A stretch of 16,640 bases of DNA, from NCBI GenBank assembly GCA_902493335.1, contig CABUPJ010000056.1:1-16640 (forward strand). Reading direction: 5' to 3'. A program made the translations under genes and the position numbers. Below are positions 1-7,500 of the stretch, piece by piece. The notes beneath the pieces were generated by a model. The model made no database searches. It saw only the letters and a program-made list of their open reading frames with translations, and had not been told where the DNA came from. How positions within the stretch are numbered: the first letter of the stretch is position 1; each line of letters opens with the position of its first letter. The stretch is from an uncultured Porphyromonadaceae bacterium (lineage in GTDB: Bacteria > Bacteroidota > Bacteroidia > Bacteroidales > Muribaculaceae).

Positions 1-176
1 CCGGTGCCAAAAAGAGGTTCGCCCTTACCGGATCAGGAAAGATCAAAAGAAAACATGCTTTCAAGAGCCACATCTTGACCAAAAAGACCAAAAAACAGAA
101 GAGAAACCTCACCCACTTCGGTCTTGTAGCGAAAGTAGACGCAGGCAACGTTAAGGCCCTTCTCGCTCTCAAATAA
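1..176 (+). CDS. rpmI: 50S ribosomal protein L35 (5' end missing)
   Basis: L35 is a small basic protein of the large ribosomal subunit. The reading frame is open from base 3 to the TAA at 174-176 and gives 57 residues, starting GAKKRFALTGSGKIKRKHAF and ending VKALLALK. This matches the L35 core, with its Lys/Arg-rich stretch HILTKKTKKQKR followed by NLTHFG. Only about the first eight residues should be missing beyond the left edge. The next gene is rplT, the order found in the conserved infC-rpmI-rplT operon, so infC probably lies just outside the window. Identification is firm from sequence and context. Confidence 0.96.
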   Translation, partial: GAKKRFALTGSGKIKRKHAFKSHILTKKTKKQKRNLTHFGLVAKVDAGNVKALLALK

Positions 177-313
177 GAGCAACGCCCCAAAACGTCACCA
201 AACAAGAAACCTGATTTCTTTTAATTCGTGATTTTATAATTCTTTTTATTAACCGAATGTTTAGCTCAAAAAGCGCTATCATCTGCCGCTAACATTCAAA
301 ATCATTAAAGAAA
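177..313 (+). other. rpmI-rplT intergenic leader (137 bp)
   Basis: This AT-rich spacer separates the two ribosomal genes. It holds a weak 6-bp inverted repeat (AAGAAA at 204-209, TTTCTT at 215-220) followed by a T-rich stretch, and an A-rich run directly before the rplT start. I see no convincing TAnnTTTG promoter and no small gene. L20 is known to repress its own operon through leader RNA in other bacteria, so a regulatory structure here is possible, but nothing in the sequence demonstrates it. Confidence 0.4.
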
Positions 314-664
314 ATGCCAAGATCAGTCAACCACGTAGCATCACGTGCACGCAGAAAGAAAATTTTAAAACTCACCCGCGGCTATTATGGCTGCCGCCGC
401 AACGTCTGGACCGTAGCAAAGAACACATGGGAAAAAGGTCTCACCTATGCCTATCGTGACCGTAAAGACAAAAAGCGCAACTTCCGCGCACTCTGGATTC
501 AGCGCATCAACGCCGCAGCCCGTCTCGAGGACCTCTCTTACAGCAAGCTCATGGGCTTGATTCACAAGAGCGGTATCGAAATCAACCGCAAAGTCCTCGC
601 CGATCTCGCCCTCAACAATCCCGCCGCATTCAAGGCCGTTGTCGAGAAAGTGAAAAACGCTTAA
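314..664 (+). CDS. rplT: 50S ribosomal protein L20
   Basis: L20 binds 23S rRNA early in assembly of the large ribosomal subunit and in several bacteria also represses its own operon. The 116-residue product has the normal family length. It carries the hallmark start MPRSVNHVASRARRKK, the very basic N-terminal extension through RGYYGCRRN, and the globular C-terminal half with RALWIQRINAAAR and SKLMGLIHKSGIEINRK. The ATG at 314 is preceded by an A-rich stretch (ATTAAAGAAA), usual for Bacteroidota, which seldom use a Shine-Dalgarno site. It follows rpmI in the same direction and is followed by a strong hairpin at 712-740, so it is probably the last gene of its operon. Confidence 0.98.
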   Translation: MPRSVNHVASRARRKKILKLTRGYYGCRRNVWTVAKNTWEKGLTYAYRDRKDKKRNFRALWIQRINAAARLEDLSYSKLMGLIHKSGIEINRKVLADLALNNPAAFKAVVEKVKNA

Positions 665-711
665 GCGTCAGGCCACAGAGAACGCAAAAAAATCCACAAT
701 AAGCCAAAACG

Positions 712-749
712 ACGGCTGTCCGGCATCACCGGGCAGCCGTTACTTTTTA
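712..749 (+). terminator. Rho-independent terminator after rplT, possibly bidirectional
   Basis: Two 12-nt arms, ACGGCTGTCCGG (712-723) and CCGGGCAGCCGT (729-740), pair fully in plus-strand RNA with one U-G wobble around the loop CATCA. The T-rich stretch TACTTTTTA (741-749) follows. The right arm meets the TAA of the converging glucosaminidase gene (742-740 on the minus strand). Read the other way, the hairpin is followed by CGTTTTGG, so weaker termination of the minus-strand operon is also possible. Confidence 0.85.
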
Positions 750-1384
750 CCGGTGCTTTCGAGAAGCTGACGATACAGGGCGATTATGCTTGCCGCATAG
801 CGTCGGTTCATGGCCCACTTCATATCAAGGTCGCGCCACAAACGGGCTGAAGCACGCCTGACATAATTGAATCGCGGATCAACAAGAGCCTCGCCCGCGG
901 GCAGCGGCACGTCTGTCGCATAAGCAAACAGATGCTGTATATGAGCTGCCACACCATCACGCACTGAACCGAATGCGGCGCCTTTAAGCCCCCGGGCCGT
1001 AACGCCGAGTCCGCAATAGTTATGCTGACCGGCCGCAACGGCCGTGCCACCTCCGAACTTAAACCAGCCTGTCTCGATTATCGCCTGACAAAGGGCTACA
1101 TCGCCGCGTATGCCATAGAGACGCCCCACGTCGTGATACTGACGCGCAATCTCGCGGTCAAATCCGGGATTATGACGCACCACAAAGGCATACATCTCGT
1201 CAGCTCCGACAAGGCTCTCGCCTGTGATTGAAAGCGATGTGTCTATAGCGCCGATATCCGTCTCACCGATGGCCGACCGGCTAATCTCACTCTCGATCGC
1301 ATCGTCGAGATTGTCATAGACGTCAGCGCGACCCGACACGGACAAAAACAGTACAGCCAAGACAACAGAAAATCTGACCGACAT
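740..1384 (-). CDS. exported glucosaminidase-domain peptidoglycan hydrolase
   Basis: This is probably an N-acetylglucosaminidase (GH73-like, Pfam Glucosaminidase) that cuts peptidoglycan glycan strands in the periplasm. From the chosen start it has 214 residues. A signal peptide covers about residues 1-20, with a basic residue (MSVRF), a hydrophobic core and the sequence SGRA-DV near the cleavage point. The catalytic domain fills roughly residues 60-210. QAIIETGWFKFGG holds the likely catalytic Glu (about residue 104), followed by a QHNYCGLG turn and a VRDGVAAHIQHL segment, as in this family. An alternative ATG at 1399 would overlap the upstream gene by 10 nt and put MLLII in front; I prefer 1384 because it gives a normal signal peptide and begins 5 nt after the upstream stop. 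It is the last gene of the ftsE operon, suggesting a role in wall remodelling or cell separation. Confidence 0.85.
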   Translation of the reverse strand: MSVRFSVVLAVLFLSVSGRADVYDNLDDAIESEISRSAIGETDIGAIDTSLSITGESLVGADEMYAFVVRHNPGFDREIARQYHDVGRLYGIRGDVALCQAIIETGWFKFGGGTAVAAGQHNYCGLGVTARGLKGAAFGSVRDGVAAHIQHLFAYATDVPLPAGEALVDPRFNYVRRASARLWRDLDMKWAMNRRYAASIIALYRQLLESTGKK

Positions 1385-1389
1385 AATTA

Positions 1390-2103
1390 TCAATAGCATG
1401 AGGTGTCATCAAGCATATCGGCAAGGACATCAACCCTCGAGACAAATCTGTCGACAGCATCACGCTGGCGGGCTGTCAACCCACATATATCAAGGCCGCA
1501 GCCTTCATGAGTGCAGAACACAGCATCGGCCTGATTGACATGCCCGTCAGGACATATATAACGTCTTCCGCCAGACAGCAGCCCTTTATGGGTTTCTATC
1601 GACCCGAGCTGAGGCAATTCCGACAACCGCAGCGACAGACGCCGCATAGCATCAAGGTCGTCAGTACCGTAGTCAGGACGCTCGGCATCAAGCAGATCGG
1701 TCACAAGAGAGGTGTAACCCTCGTCAAGAAGCTCGTTGAGACGGTCGGCGTCAAAAAGACGGCAACGCCTTACCAGAGCTACAAATGCCTCGGGCGACGA
1801 ATCGACATCGCCGTAAATGACATCAAGAGCCTCCTCACGGTCAATGACGTCAACATAATCGGGCATACGCCCGATAGCGAGCCGATGACAGTCACTGCGA
1901 TCTGCCGGATCAAGCATCCACGACACAAGATATTTACGATATAAGCCTGCGGTGAGGCCGCGGAGCCGGTTAGCAATGATAAAATCCCAGTTTGCCGCCG
2001 TCGGGAACACTTCAGGACGCGACAGCATCACGGCATAGCGTCGCCGCAGACACTCGTTGTTCAGTTCGTCGGCTGTTATTCGCCTGTCTGTCTCAGCGGC
2101 CAT
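1390..2103 (-). CDS. uncharacterised protein with C-terminal zinc ribbon
   Basis: I do not recognise a named family for this 237-residue protein. It has no signal peptide or membrane segment and is probably cytoplasmic. Residues 1-175 look helical and charged, with many Asp, Glu, Arg and Leu. Residues 182-208 hold a compact metal-binding pattern, C184-x3-H188-x8-C197-x4-C202-x4-C207, which reads like the 'CP.GH.N....FC...GCG' zinc ribbon found at the ends of many unrelated proteins. Its ATG (2103-2101) lies inside the 3' end of ftsE with an 11-nt overlap, and its stop meets the next gene, so translation of all three is probably coupled. This ties its job to FtsE and the glucosaminidase, perhaps as an adaptor or regulator; that role is inference. 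Confidence 0.8.
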   Translation of the reverse strand: MAAETDRRITADELNNECLRRRYAVMLSRPEVFPTAANWDFIIANRLRGLTAGLYRKYLVSWMLDPADRSDCHRLAIGRMPDYVDVIDREEALDVIYGDVDSSPEAFVALVRRCRLFDADRLNELLDEGYTSLVTDLLDAERPDYGTDDLDAMRRLSLRLSELPQLGSIETHKGLLSGGRRYICPDGHVNQADAVFCTHEGCGLDICGLTARQRDAVDRFVSRVDVLADMLDDTSCY

Positions 2104-2767
2104 CAGCGTCCTCGATTATATGTTTGCCCTCACAGCGCAACACACGTCCGGGATATGAATCGAGCATCGTCATGTTATGAGTGGCGATGATGACGGTCAC
2201 ACCGGTCTTCGATATTTCATACAGATTGCTGACAATCTGGCTGCCCGTTTCGGGGTCGAGATTGCCGGTAGGCTCGTCGGCGATAATAAGCTCGGGACGG
2301 TTGAGCAAAGCACGAGCGATGACGATGCGCTGCTGCTCGCCGCCCGACAGCTGATGGGGCATCTTGTATGACTTGTTTGTCATGCCGACTTCCTTGAGGA
2401 CTTCCTCGATGCGGTCTTCCCGCGCCAGTTTGTCCTTCCAGCCCGTGGCGTCGAGCACAAACTCAAGATTGGCGTAGACGTTGCGGTCGGTGAGCAACTG
2501 GAAGTCCTGAAAGACAATACCGATTTTACGCCTCAGATAAGGAATCTGTTTTTTTCTGATGTCAGTAAGATCATAATCGAATATTCTCGCCTCGCCTGTC
2601 TCGACCGGCACCTCGGCATAAAGCGACTTCAGCAGCGAGCTTTTGCCGCTGCCGACTTTACCGATAAGATAGACAAATTCGCCGCTTTCGACACTGAAAG
2701 TGACGTTCTTGAGCACTACAAGCTCTTTGCGCAGAATCTCGACTCCTTTATAATCTATAATCGACAT
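2093..2767 (-). CDS. ftsE: FtsE-like cell-division ABC ATPase
   Basis: This is a cytoplasmic ATP-binding cassette protein (224 residues, typical FtsE length). FtsE pairs with the membrane protein FtsX, and the complex couples ATP hydrolysis to activation of peptidoglycan hydrolases at the division site. All ABC motifs are visible: Walker A GKVGSGKSS (36-44), Q-loop Gln87 in VFQDFQLL, signature LSGGEQQR (140-147), Walker B LIIADE (160-165) with the D-loop at GNLD, and the switch His197 in IATHN. No membrane segment is present and no ftsX lies in the window; in Bacteroidota ftsX often sits elsewhere, so a separate partner is expected. It is first in a three-gene operon and has a good promoter directly upstream. 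Another small transporter ATPase (LolD/MacB type) cannot be fully excluded. Confidence 0.85.
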   Translation of the reverse strand: MSIIDYKGVEILRKELVVLKNVTFSVESGEFVYLIGKVGSGKSSLLKSLYAEVPVETGEARIFDYDLTDIRKKQIPYLRRKIGIVFQDFQLLTDRNVYANLEFVLDATGWKDKLAREDRIEEVLKEVGMTNKSYKMPHQLSGGEQQRIVIARALLNRPELIIADEPTGNLDPETGSQIVSNLYEISKTGVTVIIATHNMTMLDSYPGRVLRCEGKHIIEDADGR

Positions 2768-2783
2768 AGTTTTATCTTTTATG

Positions 2784-2815
2784 CAAAGCTAATGATTTTT
2801 TCAATTTCAGACAAA
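2784..2815 (-). promoter_or_regulatory. Bacteroidota-type promoter of the ftsE operon
   Basis: On the minus strand TTTG (2815-2812) is followed after 20 nt by TAGCTTTG (2791-2784). This matches the Bacteroidota vegetative promoter (TTTG, 19-21 nt, TAnnTTTG) at every fixed position. Transcription would begin near 2780, giving a leader of only about 13 nt before the ftsE ATG at 2767. Confidence 0.75.
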
Positions 2816-2818
2816 AAA

Positions 2819-2850
2819 TTTGGCTACAAGCCTTTTGTTTTATATCTTTG
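2819..2850 (+). promoter_or_regulatory. Bacteroidota-type promoter of the metal-efflux operon
   Basis: TTTG (2819-2822), a 20-nt spacer, then TATCTTTG (2843-2850) match the Bacteroidota promoter consensus at every fixed position. Its -33 box lies 3 bp from the -33 box of the divergent ftsE promoter, so the two polymerases bind back to back. The -7 box ends only 6 bp before the first possible ATG (2857), which implies a transcript with almost no leader unless translation begins at 2887. Confidence 0.75.
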
Positions 2851-2856
2851 TAAGAT

Positions 2857-3282
2857 ATGAAAGCAAAGAAGGCAGGTGGAATATTTATGTCTCTTGTGCT
2901 GGCTATGATGCTCATGGCCGGAGGCTTTGCCCGCTTTCATCATCACACCCACGACAACCGTGCCTGCTTCTGTCTGACTCTCGACGACGCGATTGCCCAC
3001 GCCAAGGCTCACGCACACGACCACGACGGCAACGACGGCTGCAACCACAATGGCGGCAACGACTGCTGCGGTCTCGTTCTTGACGATTTTCAGATTCTCC
3101 ATGACGACGACAGCCGTTTTGACTATGGCATGACAACGCTGCCAATGGCAATACTTCCCTGCCTTACGGCCGTTATTCCGCAAGACGATGCTGGTTCGCC
3201 CATATGTCACCGATGTCTGACGCCGTTGCTATCAGCAGCCCGTTCACGCACTGTCGGCTTGCGCGCACCGCCCGTGATCTGA
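2857..3282 (+). CDS. small exported His/Cys-rich protein, putative metal binder
   Basis: This 141-residue protein heads the metal-efflux operon and probably binds or buffers metal in the periplasm. A signal peptide (basic MKAKK, hydrophobic to about residue 25, ending GGFA) is followed directly by RFHHHTH. Nine His occur between residues 28 and 64 (28-30, 32, 48, 52, 54, 56, 64) with Cys37, Cys39, Cys62 and a Cys70-Cys71 pair; a later C-x2-C lies in SPICHRC. Small His-rich exported proteins ahead of RND metal pumps are common in Bacteroidales (some carry the label DUF6769), but I cannot confirm family membership. Start choice is open: ATG 2857 gives the better signal peptide, while ATG 2887 has an AGGTGG ribosome-site-like sequence 7 nt upstream but lacks the basic n-region. 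Which metal it binds is unknown. Confidence 0.7.
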   Translation: MKAKKAGGIFMSLVLAMMLMAGGFARFHHHTHDNRACFCLTLDDAIAHAKAHAHDHDGNDGCNHNGGNDCCGLVLDDFQILHDDDSRFDYGMTTLPMAILPCLTAVIPQDDAGSPICHRCLTPLLSAARSRTVGLRAPPVI

Positions 3283-3341
3283 GTCTATCGTCCGATCAGC
3301 TCAAATCACATTTATAACAATTCACACCTTAACAATTACTT

Positions 3342-4544
3342 ATGAAATCATTTATCCAGTTCCTGTGCGCGGGAACAATTGCCATATATGTCGCCGGATG
3401 CAATCCAAACGCCAACGACGAGCTTTCGCATCATCACCATCATCACGACCACGACGAAGCGCACAAGCACGAACAACACGACGCCGACCATAAACATGAC
3501 CATGATGGCGAGGAAAAAGAAGAAAATCACAAAGGGGTGATTGTCCTCGAACCCGAGACCGCCGAACTTATGGGCGTCAGAACAGCCATTGTCAAGGCCG
3601 AACCATTCAGCGAGGTCATCAAAGTCTCAGGTGTCATCACAGATGCTCCGAGCGGTTCGGGTGTGGTCACGGCGCCTGTCTCAGGCACCGTGAGCTTCGC
3701 ACCCGGCATCACCCAGGGTTGCAGCGTAAGCGCCGGCAGCGCCATAGCGACCGTCAGCACCGACAAAGTCGCCGGAGGCAACGCCAACCTCGCCGCCAAA
3801 GCGGCTCTCGACGCAGCACGCCGCGAGCTCGACCGCCTCAAACCTCTCTATGAAGACCGCCTCGTCACGGCAAGCGACTATAATGCCGCCGTGCGCGCCT
3901 ACGACGAAGCGCGGGCCAACTACAGCAGCGCGGCCGCCTCGGGACGCGCCACAGCCCCTTGCGCCGGCATCATCACGGCACTCAATGTCAGCAGCGGCCA
4001 GTTTGTCAACGCCGGCGACCCGATAGCGGCCATTTCGTCAAACAAGAAACTGACACTGCGCGCCGATGTGCCGCAGCGTTATTACGCCTCGCTCAGAGAC
4101 ATCGACGACGCCCGCATCAGACTGCCATACGGCAAAGAGGCTGTCGCACTGAGCACACTTGGCGGCAAGCGTGTGGCCGCAGCCGCCTCGGCAAGCTCTG
4201 ACGTGCCGGGTTATGTGCCGGTATACTTCACATTCGACAATGACGGCAGCCTTGTCAGGGGCGCCGGTGTTGAAGTCTACCTTCTGGGACGCAGCGGCGC
4301 ACCCGTTATATCAGTGCCCGTCGGTGCGCTGTCAGAACAACAGGGCCGCATGTTTGTCTTTGTCCGTCTCGATGAAGACTGTTACCGCAAGACACCCGTA
4401 ACGACAGGCCGTACCGACGGTTTTAAAACAGAAATCGTCTCGGGCCTCAGCGAAGGCGAGGACGTAGTCGTCGAAGGCGCTGTCACCGTCCGTCTCGCCG
4501 AGTCGAGCGGAAATGTTCCCGAAGGTCACACCCACAACCATTGA
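3342..4544 (+). CDS. CusB/CzcB-type periplasmic adaptor lipoprotein of RND metal efflux
   Basis: This is the membrane-fusion protein that joins the RND pump to the outer-membrane channel. In 400 residues, a lipoprotein signal ends in the lipobox VAGC (Cys20). A His/Asp/Glu-rich tail then spans residues 30-63 with 14 His, including six in a row at 30-35. A lipoyl half-motif follows at about 105-140 (GTVSFAPGITQGCSVSAG), a helical hairpin at 150-200 (long coiled coil with LYEDRLVTASDY), the second lipoyl half at 202-232, then the beta-barrel and membrane-proximal domains. The C-terminus ends in GHTHNH. The His tail probably captures divalent or soft metal ions and passes them to the pump; CusB uses N-terminal Met residues for this in E. 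coli, so the His version hints at a different metal. It lies 59 bp after the His-rich gene and 6 bp before the pump. Confidence 0.92.
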   Translation: MKSFIQFLCAGTIAIYVAGCNPNANDELSHHHHHHDHDEAHKHEQHDADHKHDHDGEEKEENHKGVIVLEPETAELMGVRTAIVKAEPFSEVIKVSGVITDAPSGSGVVTAPVSGTVSFAPGITQGCSVSAGSAIATVSTDKVAGGNANLAAKAALDAARRELDRLKPLYEDRLVTASDYNAAVRAYDEARANYSSAAASGRATAPCAGIITALNVSSGQFVNAGDPIAAISSNKKLTLRADVPQRYYASLRDIDDARIRLPYGKEAVALSTLGGKRVAAAASASSDVPGYVPVYFTFDNDGSLVRGAGVEVYLLGRSGAPVISVPVGALSEQQGRMFVFVRLDEDCYRKTPVTTGRTDGFKTEIVSGLSEGEDVVVEGAVTVRLAESSGNVPEGHTHNH

Positions 4545-4550
4545 TAGGCC

Positions 4551-7500
4551 ATGCTCAACAGAATAATAAAATTCTCGCTCGACAACCGTCTGACCGTGCT
4601 GATTCTCATGGCGGTCGTGTTTGTCGCCGGCATGATAACGCTCGTCAGGACCGAGGTCGACATCTTCCCCGATCTCAACGCCCCGACGGTCGTGGTCATG
4701 ACCGAGGCCCCGGGGTTCGCGCCCGAAGAGGTCGAAAAAATCGTGACTTATCCTATCGAGACGGCTGTCAACGGTTCGACCGGCGTACGGCGTGTGCGCT
4801 CGGCATCGGCCTCCGGCCTGTCGACCGTCTGGGTCGAGTTTGACTGGGGAACGGACATCTACCGGGCCCGTCAGATTGTCACCGAACGTCTCGGCGCGCT
4901 CACCGAAGTGCTGCCGCCGAATGTCAAGACCCCTACCCTCGGCCCGCAGTCGTCGATTCTCGGCGAAATGATGATTATCGGCCTGACCGCCGACTCTACA
5001 TCGATGCTCGATCTGCGCACGATAGCCGAGAAGATCATGCGCCCGCGCCTGCTCGCCATGGGCGGCGTCTCGCAGGTGTCGGTAATCGGCGGTGACGTAA
5101 GGGAATATCAGATCAGACTGTCGCCCGACCGCATGAAATACTTCGACGTCAGTCTCGGCGAAGTCATGGAGAGTGTCGAGGGCATCAACGACAACTCGGC
5201 CGGCGGCGTCATCTATCAGTATGGCAACGAATATATTGTCAAGGGCGATGTCAACACCACATCTGTCGACGACATAGCCTCGTCAGTCGTCAGAAGTGAC
5301 AGCCGCGGCATAGTCACAGTCGGCGACATAGCCGACGTTGTCATCGGGGGGGCCGTGCCTCAGATCGGTCTCGCGTCGGTCAAAGCCGAACCCGCCGTGA
5401 TTATCACCGTCACGAAACAACCCGCCGAAGGCACAATCGACCTCACCGAACGCATCGACGCCGAACTCGCCGACATGGCTCAGACTCTACCGGCCGACGT
5501 AAAAATATCGACTGACATATTCCGGCAGAGCGAATTCATCGACAATTCGATAAGCAATCTCCAGAAAGCGCTTCTCGAAGGTGCGGTCTTCGTCATCATC
5601 GTGCTCTTCTTCTTCCTTATGGACATGCGCACGACCCTGATTTCAATTGTCGCACTGCCACTGTCTATCATCATATCGGTTCTGGTGCTGCACTTCATGG
5701 GCTACACCATCAACACGATGAGTCTCGGCGGCATCGCCATCGCCATAGGTTCGCTCGTCGATGACGCCATTGTCGACGTCGAGAACGTCTACAAACGCCT
5801 CAGACAGAACTCGGCCCTTCCACCCGCCGAACAGAAACCGGCCATCAAAGTTGTCTATGAAGCTTCGACCGAGGTCAGAATGCCAATCTTCAACTCGTCG
5901 CTCATCATCATTGCCAGCTTCCTGCCCCTCTTCTTCCTGTCGGGCATCGAGGGCCGTCTGCTGATACCGCTTGGCGTAGCCTTCATCGTGGCACTCCTCG
6001 CCTCGACGCTTGTCGCCCTGACAGTGACGCCGACGCTCTGCAGCTTCCTGCTCGGCACGAGACGCGAAAACGAAAAGCTCGGCCGCCAGCCCCTTGTCGC
6101 CCACAAGCTGACAGATCTCTACCGTCGTGCGCTCACGGCGTCGGTCGGACACACCAAAGCCATCATTGTCTCTACAGCCGTGCTTCTTGTCGCTGCAGCT
6201 ATAGTCTTCTTCACGCTCGGACGCGGCTTCCTGCCGGGCTTCAACGAGGGGTCGTTTACAATCAACGTCTCGACCCTCCCGGGTGTCTCGCTCGAAGAGA
6301 GCGACAAAATCGGACGCGAGGCCGAACGCATGATCATGTCTGTACCCGAGATCAAGACCGTCGCCCGCAAGACCGGCCGCGCCGAACTCGACGAGCACTC
6401 GCTCGGCGTCAACACCTCGGAAATCGAGGCGCCATACAAGCTTGACAGCCGCACCCGCGGTCAGGTCGTAGCCGAATTGCGCCGGAAACTCGGGTCACTG
6501 CCCGGCGTCAACATCGAAATCGGACAGCCTATATCACACCGCATCGACGCCATGCTCTCGGGCACTGAGTCGCAGATCGCCATAAAGATTTTCGGCGATG
6601 ACCTCAACCGCCTGTTTGCTACAGGTAACGAAATAAAAGAGATCATCACCGGCGTCGACGGCGTCGTAGACGCCAATATCGAGCAACAGATCGAGCGCCC
6701 CGAACTGGTAATCAGGCCCCGCCGCCAGCTGCTCGCAGCCTATGGCATCAAGATTGCCGACTTCAACAGCATCGTCAATACCGCCATCGGCGGCACGGCG
6801 GTCTCTCAGGTCTACGAAAACGGACAGCCCTATGATGTCACCGTCATCGTCGAGCCCGAATCGCGCTCGACCATCGACGCCATATCGCAACTGTCGATTG
6901 ACTCGAACCGCGGCAAGATACCGCTGTCAGACGTTGCCGAAATCATCTCGTCGTCAGGCCCCAACACCATCAACCGCGAGAACGTCAAGCGCCGCATCGT
7001 CGTCTCGGCCAATGTCGAGGGTCGCGACCTCCGCAGCACCGTCAACGACATACGCTGCCGCATCGAAAGCGACGTGACGCTGCCGCCCAACTACTATGTC
7101 AGCTACGGCGGCCAGTTCGAGAGCGAAGCCTCGGCGTCGGCGACTCTGATGTGGACGTCGCTATGCGCGCTGATGATAATACTGATGCTGCTCTATCAGG
7201 AGTTCAGAAATATACGTCAGTCGCTCATCATCCTCGTCAACATGCCGCTGGCGATGATAGGCGCGATATTCATGCTCAGACTGACATCGGGCGAAATCAA
7301 CATTCCGGCCATCATCGGCTTCATCTCGCTCATGGGTATCACCACCCGCAACGGCATGCTGCTGATGAACCGCTATAACCGCCTGCGCGACGAAGGCTAC
7401 AGCCCGGTCGACCGCGTCGTCACCGGCTCGTGCGACCGCCTGCTGCCAATCATCATGACGGCACTCACCTCGGCTCTGGCTCTGATACCGCTCGCCCTCA

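Noticed and set aside
204..220. attenuator hairpin between rpmI and rplT
   Set aside because: The stem is six mostly A-T pairs, too weak to call without RNA data.
3420..3530. CRISPR-like or tandem repeat from the repeated CAT/CAC codons
   Set aside because: It is simply the His-rich coding tail of the adaptor, without regular repeat-spacer structure.
5643..6398. 251-codon minus-strand open frame
   Set aside because: It is antisense to the RND pump; the charged, repetitive product is a shadow of the pump's codon pattern.
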